Assembly (NCBI RefSeq): GCF_017377875.1
Contig: NZ_CP070975.1
Coordinates: 372,001 to 436,000 of the forward strand
Direction of reading: 5' to 3'
Source: Alcaligenes sp. SORT26
Lineage (GTDB): Bacteria; Pseudomonadota; Gammaproteobacteria; Burkholderiales; Burkholderiaceae_B
DNA: 64,000 bases
The notes under the pieces were generated by a model that had not been told where the DNA came from, did not search any database, and was given only the letters and a program-made list of their open reading frames with translations. The translations under genes and the position numbers were made by a program. Below are positions 34,401 to 42,459 of this stretch, one piece after another (the first letter of the stretch is position 1; each line of letters begins with the position of its first letter).

Positions 34401-36748
34401 TCCAGGCTAATGCTCAGCAGATCAATACAGTTGTAGGTCAGGTGAATGATCCGGCAACGGGTCTTGGCGCCTTGGGTTCCTCCGTGCAATCCATGCGCAC
34501 TCAGGTCGAGCAGTTGGAGGGCGGCCTGCGCTCCTTGTCTGACTCCACCACGGCGCTGTCCAGCAAGGTAGATGGCCTGGATGCAGCGCAGCGTGGCTTG
34601 GCAACGGCTGTGAATTCCTTGGGTACCCGTGTGACTGCGGCTGAGGGCAAGCTTGATGCACAAGCAAACAGCATCACGCAGTTAACGAGCAGCGTGAACA
34701 GCGCCGATGCTAAAGCCGTTGCGGCACAGGATGCGGCAGCGGCTGCGGCCACTGCTGCTGGGGCGAAAGGGGAGGTGATCTTTGCAACAGCAGCTCCTGC
34801 GGCGGCCAAGCGCTTGGCACAAAATCTGTGGATCGACACTAAAAATAATGCCAATACTCCCAAGCGCTGGAATGGCAGTGCCTGGGTGGCCGTAACGGAT
34901 AAAGCGGCAACGGACGCGGCCGCCGCCGCGGTGGCTGCAAAAGCTGCAGCAGATGCGGCGCAGGCTACCGCTAATCAGAAAGCGGATGCCAGTGCGGTAC
35001 AAGCATTGAGCAATCGTGTAACGGCGACAGAGCAGGGTGTCAGTGCTCAGGCGCAGAGCATTACAAAGCTGGAGACCGGGTTTGAGTCGTTGACAGCCCC
35101 AGCCGGCAACTTGCTGCTGGCGTCGAACGTTGAGCAAGTTCGGGCCACACCTGTATATCTATTTGGACGTTACAACCTGACTGAGGACTTTGTTCCTGCC
35201 CAGGGCTACACCTTGGTGGTTTGTTATACACACAAGCCCGCAGAAGGTGATACGGAGTCGCGTATTGGTGTGTGGGCGGGGGGTAGTTCAAATCGGGTTG
35301 CTGATCTGGACCGCAATGTTGAACAGTCTGTACAGGTCGTCAGGTTCACTAAGGCTGCTGCCAATACATTGCCGCGTGAACTGCGGTTCTACTACGCACC
35401 GTCCCCGGGCAATCATGCTGGTCAGGCAACGATCCATTGGGCGGCTTTGTATCTTGGTGATGTTGTGCCCGCCATGCAATGGCAACCTAACCTGACTGAG
35501 TTGTTAGAGGAGACATCCTCCAACTCCTCGGCGATTCAAGGTCTGACTAGTACTGTCACACAACAAGGGAGCTCCATTTCTTCTCAAGGGCGTGACCTGA
35601 CGGCTTTGCAAAATACCGTCAATGATCCCAAGACGGGTTTGGCAGCGACAGCGGGGGCCTTGAACGAAACCAACTCTCGGGTGACTAGCGTAGAGGGGCA
35701 GCAAGAGGCCTTGGCGACCAGTCAACTGGTGCTGAATGCAGAAATCAAACGCCAACAGGCGGGTGAGGATGCTGATCTGGAACGCGTGCTGAATCAGTTT
35801 GACACCCAGAAAGAGCAAACCCAAATCCGGGCGTCTTTGGCCGAGTTCAAGAATGTACAGGCCGACGAGAATCGTGCCCTGGCCGAGTCTATTACGACTT
35901 TGGAAACGGGTATTGGTAGCAGTTCGGCGGCGGTTGAACAGGTTGCTCGTTCTTTGACAGAACTGGATGGCAAGATCGCTTCCAGTTGGGGTGTGAAGTT
36001 GCAGGCGAATCAGAGCGGGGTGAAGTATGTCTCCGGTGTTGGTCTGGATTTGACCAACGAGTCTGGCGTCATGCAGTCGACCTTTGCTGTTTTGGCTGAT
36101 CGTTTTGCCGTGATGCATGCGATCAATGGGAATCCAGCTACTGTTTTCTCGGTTCAGGGCGGAGCCAGTATTTTAAATTCGGCTTTGATTGGGGCTGCGA
36201 GTATTACGGATGCCAAAATAGCCAATGGGGCTATCACAACGGCAAAGATTGCAAATGCATCAGTAGGTAGTGCGCAGATTGCTGATGGATCTATTACTAA
36301 TGCAAAAATTGGTAATGCACAAATCACCAATGCAAAAATTGGCTCTGCAGCAGTAGATACATTAAAGATTTCTGGAAATTCGGTAACTACTGCTGTGTTT
36401 GTAAGTGGAGGTGCAAGGGATATCAGTATTTACGCCGCTGTTCCTGCACAGGTTCTGGTTCTTTATTTGGATGTAAGAACTGGACAGACCGGTCAGAACT
36501 ACCCATCTCAATTAGCTATACAGCCATTACCAGTAAAAATTAATTGGAATACTGTGTTGGAGTCAAGATTAAATGCATCTCTTATAGGTTATACAAATTC
36601 ATCAGGATCGGGTGAGGGAGATAATCCCAGTTATCCTATCTATGCTCAAAGAGGAGAGGTGAATATGGCTATTACATCTTTGCCTGCTGGTAGTTCAACA
36701 ATAAGTCATCCTGGAGGATTGTTAGCATGTTTGGTTTTGATGCGATAG
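31454..36748 (+). CDS. central tail-tip / host-specificity protein, lambda J-like
   Basis: A 1764-residue protein that forms the tail tip and contacts the cell. The N-terminus (AAPEGAVPVSGGYSIKGHKG, then DLISAGPIHGF) is the conserved J hub. Fibronectin III-like domains lie at about 641-835. A WDSKKAYAAGAVVFANDKMY segment (about 908-955) resembles a small carbohydrate-binding module. Long Ala-rich coiled coils run from about 960 to 1500, then the DUF1983 region (about 1510-1580), then tandem A-K-I-A/G-N repeats (about 1579-1650). From about 36180 the codons become clearly AT-rich, suggesting an imported receptor-binding end. Coupled to the I gene (TGATG). Confidence 0.92.
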   Translation: MRIPDYNIAAPEGAVPVSGGYSIKGHKGGKGGGGSTRTPVEDEDNLHSIAYASIIDLISAGPIHGFANADNPLRSVYLDNTPIENEDGSLNFQDVQMEFRAGTQDQRYIPGFPAVEASSGVNVELRSDQPFTRSIQNIHISAVRVGLSVRGLKRQSATTGDISGYRVEYAIELSTDNSAFTEVLRAAFDGKTTQQYARSHRIDLPRAQTGWTVRVRRITENSSNSTVSDVTFVDSITEVTDAKLRRPMSACVGLRVNAKQFQSIPSRAFDLYLRVVRVPSNYDAWTHTYAGSWDGTFKMSWTNNPAWVFYDLATNACDGLGHLLPASWLDKWALYQIAQYCDEQVPDGKGGSEPRFSCNVYLQDKAEAWRVLQDLASVFRGIAYYAQGSVLAVADMPRDAVYTYSNANVIDGIFQYSGSSLATRHTVALVSWNDETDMGRAKVEVLEDPDGIARYGVRQLELTAFGCTSQGQAQRIGRSALFTSRMETETVTFAVGLTGTLAQPGQVIEIADSHLAGRRIGGLIRSATNAVVTLDAPVRVSVGDRLTVVLPDGVSQSRPIIVQTGQTSETQTLQVDPPFSQTPETEAAWSISSTELATQKYRVLSVAEDGDLQYTIHAVQYVDGKHAAIDYETRVEVPPLSVTPPPVQGIPANVLISSYHVIDQGQARHNALVSWDSVPNAVAYEVQWRRDHSEWVVVPRTGSTSIEIPNIYAGNYIARVRAINVLDVSSLWGTSALTELNGKLAAPSPVKSLRTASMPWGIRVQWGFPSDPNIVERTEIRYSPTQDFAKAVKAGEFAYPTDSFEQTGLALTTRHFFWARLIDKNGTPGPWFPEESQPGVLGEPVSKAGDYNELITPSIVEGGLGELLMGDIRDIPKIRDSVGDLTLELGELNQRVDEVNGQVQELLLADKWDSKKAYAAGAVVFANDKMYRAKKAVPAGKKITDAAYWVLIGDFASITDGLAALAVQSQETISRVENAEGRIQANAQQINTVVGQVNDPATGLGALGSSVQSMRTQVEQLEGGLRSLSDSTTALSSKVDGLDAAQRGLATAVNSLGTRVTAAEGKLDAQANSITQLTSSVNSADAKAVAAQDAAAAAATAAGAKGEVIFATAAPAAAKRLAQNLWIDTKNNANTPKRWNGSAWVAVTDKAATDAAAAAVAAKAAADAAQATANQKADASAVQALSNRVTATEQGVSAQAQSITKLETGFESLTAPAGNLLLASNVEQVRATPVYLFGRYNLTEDFVPAQGYTLVVCYTHKPAEGDTESRIGVWAGGSSNRVADLDRNVEQSVQVVRFTKAAANTLPRELRFYYAPSPGNHAGQATIHWAALYLGDVVPAMQWQPNLTELLEETSSNSSAIQGLTSTVTQQGSSISSQGRDLTALQNTVNDPKTGLAATAGALNETNSRVTSVEGQQEALATSQLVLNAEIKRQQAGEDADLERVLNQFDTQKEQTQIRASLAEFKNVQADENRALAESITTLETGIGSSSAAVEQVARSLTELDGKIASSWGVKLQANQSGVKYVSGVGLDLTNESGVMQSTFAVLADRFAVMHAINGNPATVFSVQGGASILNSALIGAASITDAKIANGAITTAKIANASVGSAQIADGSITNAKIGNAQITNAKIGSAAVDTLKISGNSVTTAVFVSGGARDISIYAAVPAQVLVLYLDVRTGQTGQNYPSQLAIQPLPVKINWNTVLESRLNASLIGYTNSSGSGEGDNPSYPIYAQRGEVNMAITSLPAGSSTISHPGGLLACLVLMR

Positions 36749-37110
36749 AAGGACATTGTTCTATTACTTTCTATAATGAAAATGGGGAAATAACAGGGAG
36801 CCTGTCAGGTCCTCCTGGAATAATAGAGGCTAATAAAGAATTAAGCTCTGAGTCATGGGTCGAAGGGAAGTATTCTGATGAAAGCTATTATGTGATTGAT
36901 GGGGCTGTGAAAGCTAGAGAGGAGATGAAGGCTGTTCTCCACGACACGACATTGAGACAGTTGCCAATGCCTTGTGAGGTGTTTATCAATCAATCAGTAT
37001 ACAAAGTCGAAGATGGTGCGGTTGAACTGGTTTTTGATCAGCCAGGTTTGTATAAGTTAAGGATATCTGCTTGGCCTTTTCTGGATAAGGAGTTTGAAAT
37101 TGAAAATTAA
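36727..37110 (+). CDS. AT-rich hypothetical protein following J
   Basis: A 127-residue protein overlapping the end of J by 22 bases. It starts MFGFDAIEGHCSITFYNENG and is predicted beta-rich; it has no family I recognise with confidence. Many phages have a small beta protein of this size here that works with the J tip or its chaperone. GC content is far below the rest of the locus, matching the J end and the next gene, so the three probably moved together. Confidence 0.7.
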   Translation: MFGFDAIEGHCSITFYNENGEITGSLSGPPGIIEANKELSSESWVEGKYSDESYYVIDGAVKAREEMKAVLHDTTLRQLPMPCEVFINQSVYKVEDGAVELVFDQPGLYKLRISAWPFLDKEFEIEN

Positions 37111-37288
37111 GCATGTAGAGCCATATTCTCAATTGCGTAGAGATGCTTACATGAGTGTTTCTGATCAGCTGGATGTATTGTATAAGTTGGTAAAGAGTAT
37201 GGAGGTCAGTGGTTTTAAAATGCCAATTGAGGTTCATGATTGGATTGAGAGTTGTAATGCTGTAAAAAATAGATTTAAAAAAAATTAA
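37094..37288 (+). CDS. small AT-rich phage protein with LRRDAY-x-SV-x-DQLD motif
   Basis: A 64-residue protein. YSQLRRDAYMSVSDQLDVLY is the well-known pattern of short proteins located beside tail fibres in many phages (often written R-R-x-Y-P-P-x-x-D-Q-L-D-A-L), thought to be assembly or chaperone related. Overlaps the previous gene by 17 bases. The bases from 37289 to 37387 are AT-rich and hold nothing I can name. Confidence 0.7.
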   Translation: MKLKIKHVEPYSQLRRDAYMSVSDQLDVLYKLVKSMEVSGFKMPIEVHDWIESCNAVKNRFKKN

Positions 37289-37387
37289 TTTTGGTGAGGC
37301 TGAAATTTTTATATTTAAAAATTGATGTTTGCTATGAGTTGGAGGTTTTAAGGAAATGGTTGTTGAGAGTTTTTTTATGGGTCTTCA

Positions 37388-37600
37388 ATGAATATGCATC
37401 GCTCTATCGCACAGAGTTTTGAGAACAATATGGGCAACTGCAATACACCAGGGTTGACGGGGGGAATGCTTCACCGACCGATTGATATTTTGGTGGATGG
37501 CATACACCAGTCAGCTACCACTGAGATAACGGAGACTGCCGTTCAAACCTTGAAAGAACAGCATCATGTCTTAAAGGAGGGCGACAGTGGGTTGGTATGA
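37388..37600 (+). CDS. possible 70-residue protein upstream of fibre 1
   Basis: A frame starting MNMHRSIAQSFENNMGN with no recognised family. Its stop codon overlaps the beginning of the fibre 1 gene by 14 bases, in exactly the same register as a shorter frame before fibre 2. Ribosome site not obvious. It may be a real small protein or a translated leader coupled to the fibre. Confidence 0.45.
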   Translation: MNMHRSIAQSFENNMGNCNTPGLTGGMLHRPIDILVDGIHQSATTEITETAVQTLKEQHHVLKEGDSGLV

Positions 37601-38612
37601 CGTTGGGACGGTCAAAGTAGCGCTGAATAGTACGACTGTTACAGGAACGGGAACACAGTGGTTGTCAGGTGCTCGGCAGGGTGAGGCATTCGTAGCCCCG
37701 GATGGTCGGCTATATGAGGTAGCGAATATCGCTTCTGATACTTCGCTGACCCTGGTCAAGCCTTATTTGGGTGCCACTGGTGCGGCCCAGAAATATGCGC
37801 TTGCCCCGATGCAGGGGTATGTCAAAGAGCTGGCTGATCGAGCGGCAGGGTTGTTGCCTGTCCTGGCTGAGCTAGGAACGGCAGCCAAAGCCACTCTGAC
37901 AGACTCCAACCAGGACTCGACTGCAGGGCGAGTTGCACGCATTGGCGACTGGGGGTTCGGTGTTGGCAGCTCAATCGAGGCTGATCCCAATATTCTTAAC
38001 AATACAGTTAACGGTTTTTATCGCTCTGGCTCGGGAAATACGGAAGCTCCGGACAATAATACGGGTGCTGGCTACATTAAATTTGGCTGGAGCGGAGCCT
38101 ACTATAGCTTGCTATATGCCTCTCCTATTAGTGACAAACTCTGGATACGAAACGTCCAGAATCGGGTTGCCAAGCCATGGCAGGAGCTCTTGACGCATCG
38201 GAATACGACAGTCGACAGCAATGGTTTTATTAAGAAAGCATCTCCTGTCATCCAGCTTGGTAATACAGGCATTCAGAAGACCCTGCATCCCGAAATTGCC
38301 ACGGCCGAATTTGAACGTCTTGGAACAGGGCACTACGTCTTGCGCCAGGTACCACTACTGAGTCGTGCAGGCTGGTATATCGAAACCCCTAAAGATCGAA
38401 ACGGCAATGTGTATTTCACCTTGGACTACGAAGAGTGCGAACAGGATGAAACACTGACTATCCGTACCTACGAGCCTGATTACAGTACTGGGCCAGTGAT
38501 CAATGGGGAGGCCATTGATATTCTTCCCGACCGTTTTGTAAGTTTGCGCTTTGCCCAGGTGCCATTTCCGGAGTTACAGGATTGCGATCTTGCCAAATAT
38601 CCAGCCGCTTGA
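37587..38612 (+). CDS. tail fibre 1
   Basis: A 341-residue fibre protein. The first 90 residues are the anchor domain shared with fibres 2 and 3 (GTVKVALNSTTVTGTGTQWL, ARQGEAFVAPDGRLYEV, YALAPMQGYVKELADRA). The middle (GYIKFGWSGAYYSLLYASP) is shared with fibre 2; the C-terminal 130 residues (TLHPEIATAEFERLGTGHYV) are a phage-type tip domain found in other tail fibres and are unique to this copy. GTG start with an excellent AGGAGG. A terminator begins inside its last codons. Confidence 0.88.
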   Translation: MGWYDVGTVKVALNSTTVTGTGTQWLSGARQGEAFVAPDGRLYEVANIASDTSLTLVKPYLGATGAAQKYALAPMQGYVKELADRAAGLLPVLAELGTAAKATLTDSNQDSTAGRVARIGDWGFGVGSSIEADPNILNNTVNGFYRSGSGNTEAPDNNTGAGYIKFGWSGAYYSLLYASPISDKLWIRNVQNRVAKPWQELLTHRNTTVDSNGFIKKASPVIQLGNTGIQKTLHPEIATAEFERLGTGHYVLRQVPLLSRAGWYIETPKDRNGNVYFTLDYEECEQDETLTIRTYEPDYSTGPVINGEAIDILPDRFVSLRFAQVPFPELQDCDLAKYPAA

Positions 38613-38627
38613 ATAGCGGCTTTTTTT
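38603..38627 (+). terminator. intrinsic terminator after fibre 1
   Basis: AGCCGCT-tgaat-AGCGGCT, seven paired bases, runs straight into seven T residues. The fibre 1 stop codon lies in the loop. Confidence 0.85.
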
Positions 38628-38641
38628 ATGGAATAGGAATC

Positions 38642-38740
38642 ATGAACACTCAGCAATCTGATGTGCCGTTTTTAGCATGTGACCAAGTAGCGTCTGAGAT
38701 GCATCGCTGTCAGCAAGGAGTCTGGAATGGCTTGGTATGA
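38642..38740 (+). CDS. possible 32-residue leader ORF before fibre 2
   Basis: Begins MNTQQSDVPFLACDQ, with AGGAA upstream of its ATG, and ends 14 bases inside fibre 2, in the same register as the frame before fibre 1. It contains the fibre 2 ribosome site, so its translation could open or coordinate fibre translation. No similarity to the fibre 1 leader apart from the shared stop. Confidence 0.35.
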   Translation: MNTQQSDVPFLACDQVASEMHRCQQGVWNGLV

Positions 38741-40223
38741 CCTTGGCACTGTAAAAGTCACCGTAAATAGCAGCGCCGTGACCGGTACCGGTACGAAGTG
38801 GCTGGCAGGTGCTCGGCAAGGGGAGGCCTTTGTTGCGCCTGACGGTCGACTGTACGAGGTGTTGAATATCGCTTCGGATACTTCCTTGACGCTGACTAAA
38901 CCTTATCGTGGTGCGACGGCCACAAGTCAGCCTTACGCATTGGCCCCTATGCAAGGCTATGTCAAGGAGTTGGCAGACCGTGCAGCAGAATTGCTGCCTG
39001 CACTGTCGGATATGGGGAGCGCCGCCAAGGGTACTCTGGCTACATCAACGATTGACCCTGTTCCAGGGCGCGTGATGCGCAATGCAGACTGGGGTTTTGG
39101 AGGTAATTCGGGAGCGGTTGCAGACCAAGATATTCTGAAAAACCCTATTAATGGGATTTACCGATCGGGCTCAAGCGATGTGGGTAAACCTGATGGCACT
39201 AACTCCGGATCAAGCTACTTCAAGTTTGGGTGGGGCGGTACGTATTACGGTCTATTGTATGCGTCGCCGGTTCAAGACAAGTTCTACATACGCACAGTCA
39301 ATAACGCTAAGCCCAATGCCTGGAAAGAGCTTATGACAGTGGGGCAGTATGGCGTGGGCCGCTCGGGCGCAGACGCCAATTTAGACATATTTCCAGCAGC
39401 AGATCTGAATGCGCTGGGTGTGGGGGCGGGATCCTACTACTACGGCCCCCTAGTTGGCGATGCGTCGAAATTGCCCTTTGACCCTAACGTGACCGGATAC
39501 AACGCTGGGGCTTTATTTCACAGGCAGGCGGGCACAGCCGGGGGCCAAGTGGTAGTCAGCTCTAGCAACAGATTGGGTTGGCGCGGTCGGCGTGCTGGTG
39601 CTTATCACACTTGGCGCGAGGCCATGTATGTAGGTGAATACGGATTTGGTGGTGCCCAAGTCAGCCCAACCTCATGGGATGCACAAAAGACAGGGTGGTA
39701 TTACCGATCTGGAGCTAAACCGGCGTGGGGGGGCGGGGGGTTTTTCCTAGACCTGGCCTATAACACAACCGCCTTTAACTCTGGCCTGCGTATTTCGACG
39801 GATCCCTACACCGATAACTTCTATATGAATGGTGCGGTATCTGGTCAAAAGACGTTCCGCAATGCCTGCAAACTTGTTCACGATAAAAATATTGTTGGGG
39901 ATGTTGCTGGTGGGTCCGTCGTGCAGAGTGGGAGCAATGCAAGTGGTCAATGGCTGAGATTTGCAGATGGCACCCAAATTTGCTACGGCAATCAAAATTT
40001 CCCTGGCAACGGATGGAATGCCAAGCCTTGGCACTATCCCTTGGCATTCATATCCAGACCTGTTGTTGCTGTCAGTGGTGGAGGGGACAATGGCGGATTT
40101 GCGGCAGCGCCAATTTTGGAGATCCAAAATACAGGAGTGATTTTCAGAAAAGTGACCGGTTCAGTTGAGAACGATAACTGGGCCGATTTTTTTGTAGTCG
40201 CTATTGGAAGGTGGAAAGCCTGA
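38727..40223 (+). CDS. tail fibre 2
   Basis: A 498-residue paralogue of fibres 1 and 3. The anchor domain (residues 1-90) is about three-quarters identical to fibre 1 by eye. The middle has two F-K-F-G-W-type segments; the C-terminal 110 residues (ISTDPYTDNFYMNGAVSG, CKLVHDKNIVGDVAGGSVVQ) match fibre 3, ending in a beta-rich tip that differs (GGGDNGGFAAAP). ATG with AAGGAG. Confidence 0.88.
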   Translation: MAWYDLGTVKVTVNSSAVTGTGTKWLAGARQGEAFVAPDGRLYEVLNIASDTSLTLTKPYRGATATSQPYALAPMQGYVKELADRAAELLPALSDMGSAAKGTLATSTIDPVPGRVMRNADWGFGGNSGAVADQDILKNPINGIYRSGSSDVGKPDGTNSGSSYFKFGWGGTYYGLLYASPVQDKFYIRTVNNAKPNAWKELMTVGQYGVGRSGADANLDIFPAADLNALGVGAGSYYYGPLVGDASKLPFDPNVTGYNAGALFHRQAGTAGGQVVVSSSNRLGWRGRRAGAYHTWREAMYVGEYGFGGAQVSPTSWDAQKTGWYYRSGAKPAWGGGGFFLDLAYNTTAFNSGLRISTDPYTDNFYMNGAVSGQKTFRNACKLVHDKNIVGDVAGGSVVQSGSNASGQWLRFADGTQICYGNQNFPGNGWNAKPWHYPLAFISRPVVAVSGGGDNGGFAAAPILEIQNTGVIFRKVTGSVENDNWADFFVVAIGRWKA

Positions 40224-40262
40224 CTTTTAAGGCCACGACAGTAGCGCTTAGTTTTGAGAATT

Positions 40263-40282
40263 CCCGCAGACGCGGGTTTTTT
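40263..40282 (+). terminator. intrinsic terminator after fibre 2
   Basis: CCCGC-agac-GCGGG is followed by six T residues, 40 bases after the fibre 2 stop. Confidence 0.82.
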
Positions 40283-40340
40283 ATTTAGTGCTGATTGTTT
40301 GTAGCTAAGCGGCAGGAATACGATACATAGGAGGATAACA

Positions 40341-41576
40341 ATGGCTTGGTATACAGCCGGAACCGTCAAGGTCACCGCAAACAATGCCACAGTGACCGGA
40401 ACCGGTACAAAGTGGCTCTCTGGAGCGCGTCAGGGTGAGGCGTTTGTGGCACCTGATGGTCAGCTCTATGAAGTAAAGAATATTGCGTCAGACACATCGT
40501 TGATGCTGACGCAGGTTTATCGAGGTACGTCTGCCAGTGGGCAGGCCTATGCTCTGGCTCCCATGCAGGGCTACGTCAAGGAACTGGCAGATCGGGTCGC
40601 TTCGCTGCTTCTGCTTTCTCAAACTGAATGGGAGTGGGATTCCGTTTTAAAAAAGACGGATCTGCAAGCCTCTCCTAATGATCCGACAGCATGGAAAATC
40701 CTTACCAATGGTCGAGCATTTGGGTTGGGGAGTTTTGGGGCAGCAACTTCGTACGACCATTGGCCCACTGCATCGCTTGACGAGGTAGATGTTCCGGCAG
40801 GCATGTATTACGTAAGCACGGCGATTGCAGACAGGCCGACCACTGCGCCTGGGGTTGTATGGCATCGGCAGACGGGTACGGTGGGCGCCCAGATTTATGT
40901 ATCTTCAGATGGTGGTTTGATTCACCGAGGACGCCGATCTGGTGCATATCGAGCCTGGTTGACCGCTTTGAATGTTGGCCAGTTCGGGTTGGGCGGCTTC
41001 ACGGTTACGCCATCAAATGGCAGGGATAGCTCCAATCCATTCGGCTGGTACTACCAAGCGCGAGCAGTAACGTGGGGCGGTGGTTCTTTCTTTCTGGATA
41101 TGCCCTATGGCAGCAATATGAATGCGGGGCTGCGTCTTTCTACCGATCCTTACACCGATAATTTTTATCTGAATGGTGGGGTCTCGGGCAAGAGGGAGTA
41201 CCGCCCGGCCTGCAAGCTGGTTCACGACAAGAATATTGTTGGCGATGTGGCAGATGGCTCCGTTGTCCAGTCGGGGACAAACTCAAATGGCAATTGGATA
41301 CGGCTTGCCAATGGCACTCAAATTTGTCGTGGTCAGATAACTTTCAGCGGTAATGGCTGGAAGCCCACCAGTCCGGTGATCTCTTACCCCATGGCATTTA
41401 TTGTGCCTCCTTCCACGGTGCTCCAGCCCATGTCTGATGGTTCTGGTTACTATGCCGCTCCTCAAATGGGGATGGGTTCTGGGTCGGGTAGTTTTTTTAT
41501 TCGCGACACCCCCGGCATCGTGGATACAGGTACGAGTGTCGCAGTCGATTATGTAGCAATTGGAGTATGGAAATAA
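40341..41576 (+). CDS. tail fibre 3
   Basis: A 411-residue paralogue. It has the anchor domain (GTVKVTANNATVTGTGTKWL) and the C-terminal LSTDPYTDNFYLNGGVSG / CKLVHDKNIVGDVADGSVVQ module shared with fibre 2. The segment from about 90 to 250 is largely its own, although YVSTAIADRP and the V-G-Q-F-G-L-G-G-F motif recur in fibre 2. It has a strong AGGAGG and no leader frame. The next gene starts at its stop codon (TAATG). Confidence 0.88.
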   Translation: MAWYTAGTVKVTANNATVTGTGTKWLSGARQGEAFVAPDGQLYEVKNIASDTSLMLTQVYRGTSASGQAYALAPMQGYVKELADRVASLLLLSQTEWEWDSVLKKTDLQASPNDPTAWKILTNGRAFGLGSFGAATSYDHWPTASLDEVDVPAGMYYVSTAIADRPTTAPGVVWHRQTGTVGAQIYVSSDGGLIHRGRRSGAYRAWLTALNVGQFGLGGFTVTPSNGRDSSNPFGWYYQARAVTWGGGSFFLDMPYGSNMNAGLRLSTDPYTDNFYLNGGVSGKREYRPACKLVHDKNIVGDVADGSVVQSGTNSNGNWIRLANGTQICRGQITFSGNGWKPTSPVISYPMAFIVPPSTVLQPMSDGSGYYAAPQMGMGSGSGSFFIRDTPGIVDTGTSVAVDYVAIGVWK

Positions 41577-41992
41577 TGAATTTCATCATCAAACTATGCC
41601 CCCAGGTTCCTGTGGGTACGGCCCAAAAGATAAGTCTTGAGCGTTCGGGCGCAATTCTGAGAATTAATGAGGAAGAGCTTGATTTGTCCTTTATGTCCCT
41701 TGGCGATGTCCTGCCAGCCGGTGCAATCGAGCACCCTTTGTTGAAGCAGGCCACGATTACCCGCCGTGCTGACAGTATCGAAATTGACCAGCTGCTTTTT
41801 CACATCACTGCAGATCAAACAGATCCGGCAGCATGTTTTCCGGAGCCTATCTTGATTAGTGAGGATGGGCCGGTCACTTTACCTGCACAGTTTCCACCTC
41901 CTGCACCTGCGCCGGAACTGCCAGCCGAAACTGATTCTGAGATAAACCCCGCGCCTGAAATGAAGGATGAAACCGATGCAGATCAACATTGA
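41576..41992 (+). CDS. fibre-linked phage protein (small beta domain)
   Basis: A 138-residue protein starting MNFIIKLCPQVPVGTAQKIS. The pattern SGAILRINEEELDLSFMSLGDVLPA, then R-R-A-D-SIEIDQLLFHI, then PEPILISEDGPVTLP is that of small proteins found next to fibres in many lambda-like phages. The last 35 residues are Pro/Glu-rich and probably disordered. Function unknown; likely fibre assembly or capping. Confidence 0.7.
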   Translation: MNFIIKLCPQVPVGTAQKISLERSGAILRINEEELDLSFMSLGDVLPAGAIEHPLLKQATITRRADSIEIDQLLFHITADQTDPAACFPEPILISEDGPVTLPAQFPPPAPAPELPAETDSEINPAPEMKDETDADQH

Positions 41993-42401
41993 TAGTAGCA
42001 AGGTCGTGACTGCAGCAGCTCAACTGCAGACCTATAAGAACAGCAGGATTGCAGTCTTGTCGGCGGCTTGCCGGACAGCAATCAAGGAGAACTTTGAATC
42101 CCGTGTATTGGGTGAGTCCCATACTTATCCCAGTAATGAGACTGATCAGTTGAACCTGGCCAGTAGCGTGGCTGATTCGCTGCTGCCTGGCCTGGCTGCA
42201 GACTGGGTAACGCCATTCTGGTGCTTGAACCAAGCGGGTGAATGGGCCATGCGTATGCATACCGCCGAGCAGATTCAGCAATTGGGTCGAGAGGCCAAGG
42301 CACGCATTGTGAGCCTGATGCAGCGTAATGCGCTTCTGGCCGAGCAGGTTCAGCAAGCAAGCAGTAAAGCTGAAGTGGATAAGTTTGAGTGGACTGTGTA
42401 G
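41976..42401 (+). CDS. probable tail-fibre assembly protein (DUF4376-like)
   Basis: A 141-residue protein. Helical, with KVVTAAAQLQTYKNSRIAVL and a hydrophobic centre ending in K-ARIVSLMQRNALLAEQV; this arrangement resembles the DUF4376/fibre-assembly proteins that close fibre cassettes. ATG 41976 has AAGGA eight bases upstream; an earlier ATG (41967) is less well placed. Overlaps the previous gene by 17 bases. Confidence 0.55.
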   Translation: MQINIDSSKVVTAAAQLQTYKNSRIAVLSAACRTAIKENFESRVLGESHTYPSNETDQLNLASSVADSLLPGLAADWVTPFWCLNQAGEWAMRMHTAEQIQQLGREAKARIVSLMQRNALLAEQVQQASSKAEVDKFEWTV

Positions 42402-42436
42402 TCCAGATCGTTGTTTTGTGATTGTTGATGCCTCGG

Positions 42437-42457
42437 CCCGCCCAAGCGGGTTTTTTT
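42437..42457 (+). terminator. intrinsic terminator between fibre and lysis genes
   Basis: CCCGC-ccaa-GCGGG is followed by seven T residues, 35 bases after the fibre assembly gene. Confidence 0.82.
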
Positions 42458-42459
42458 AC

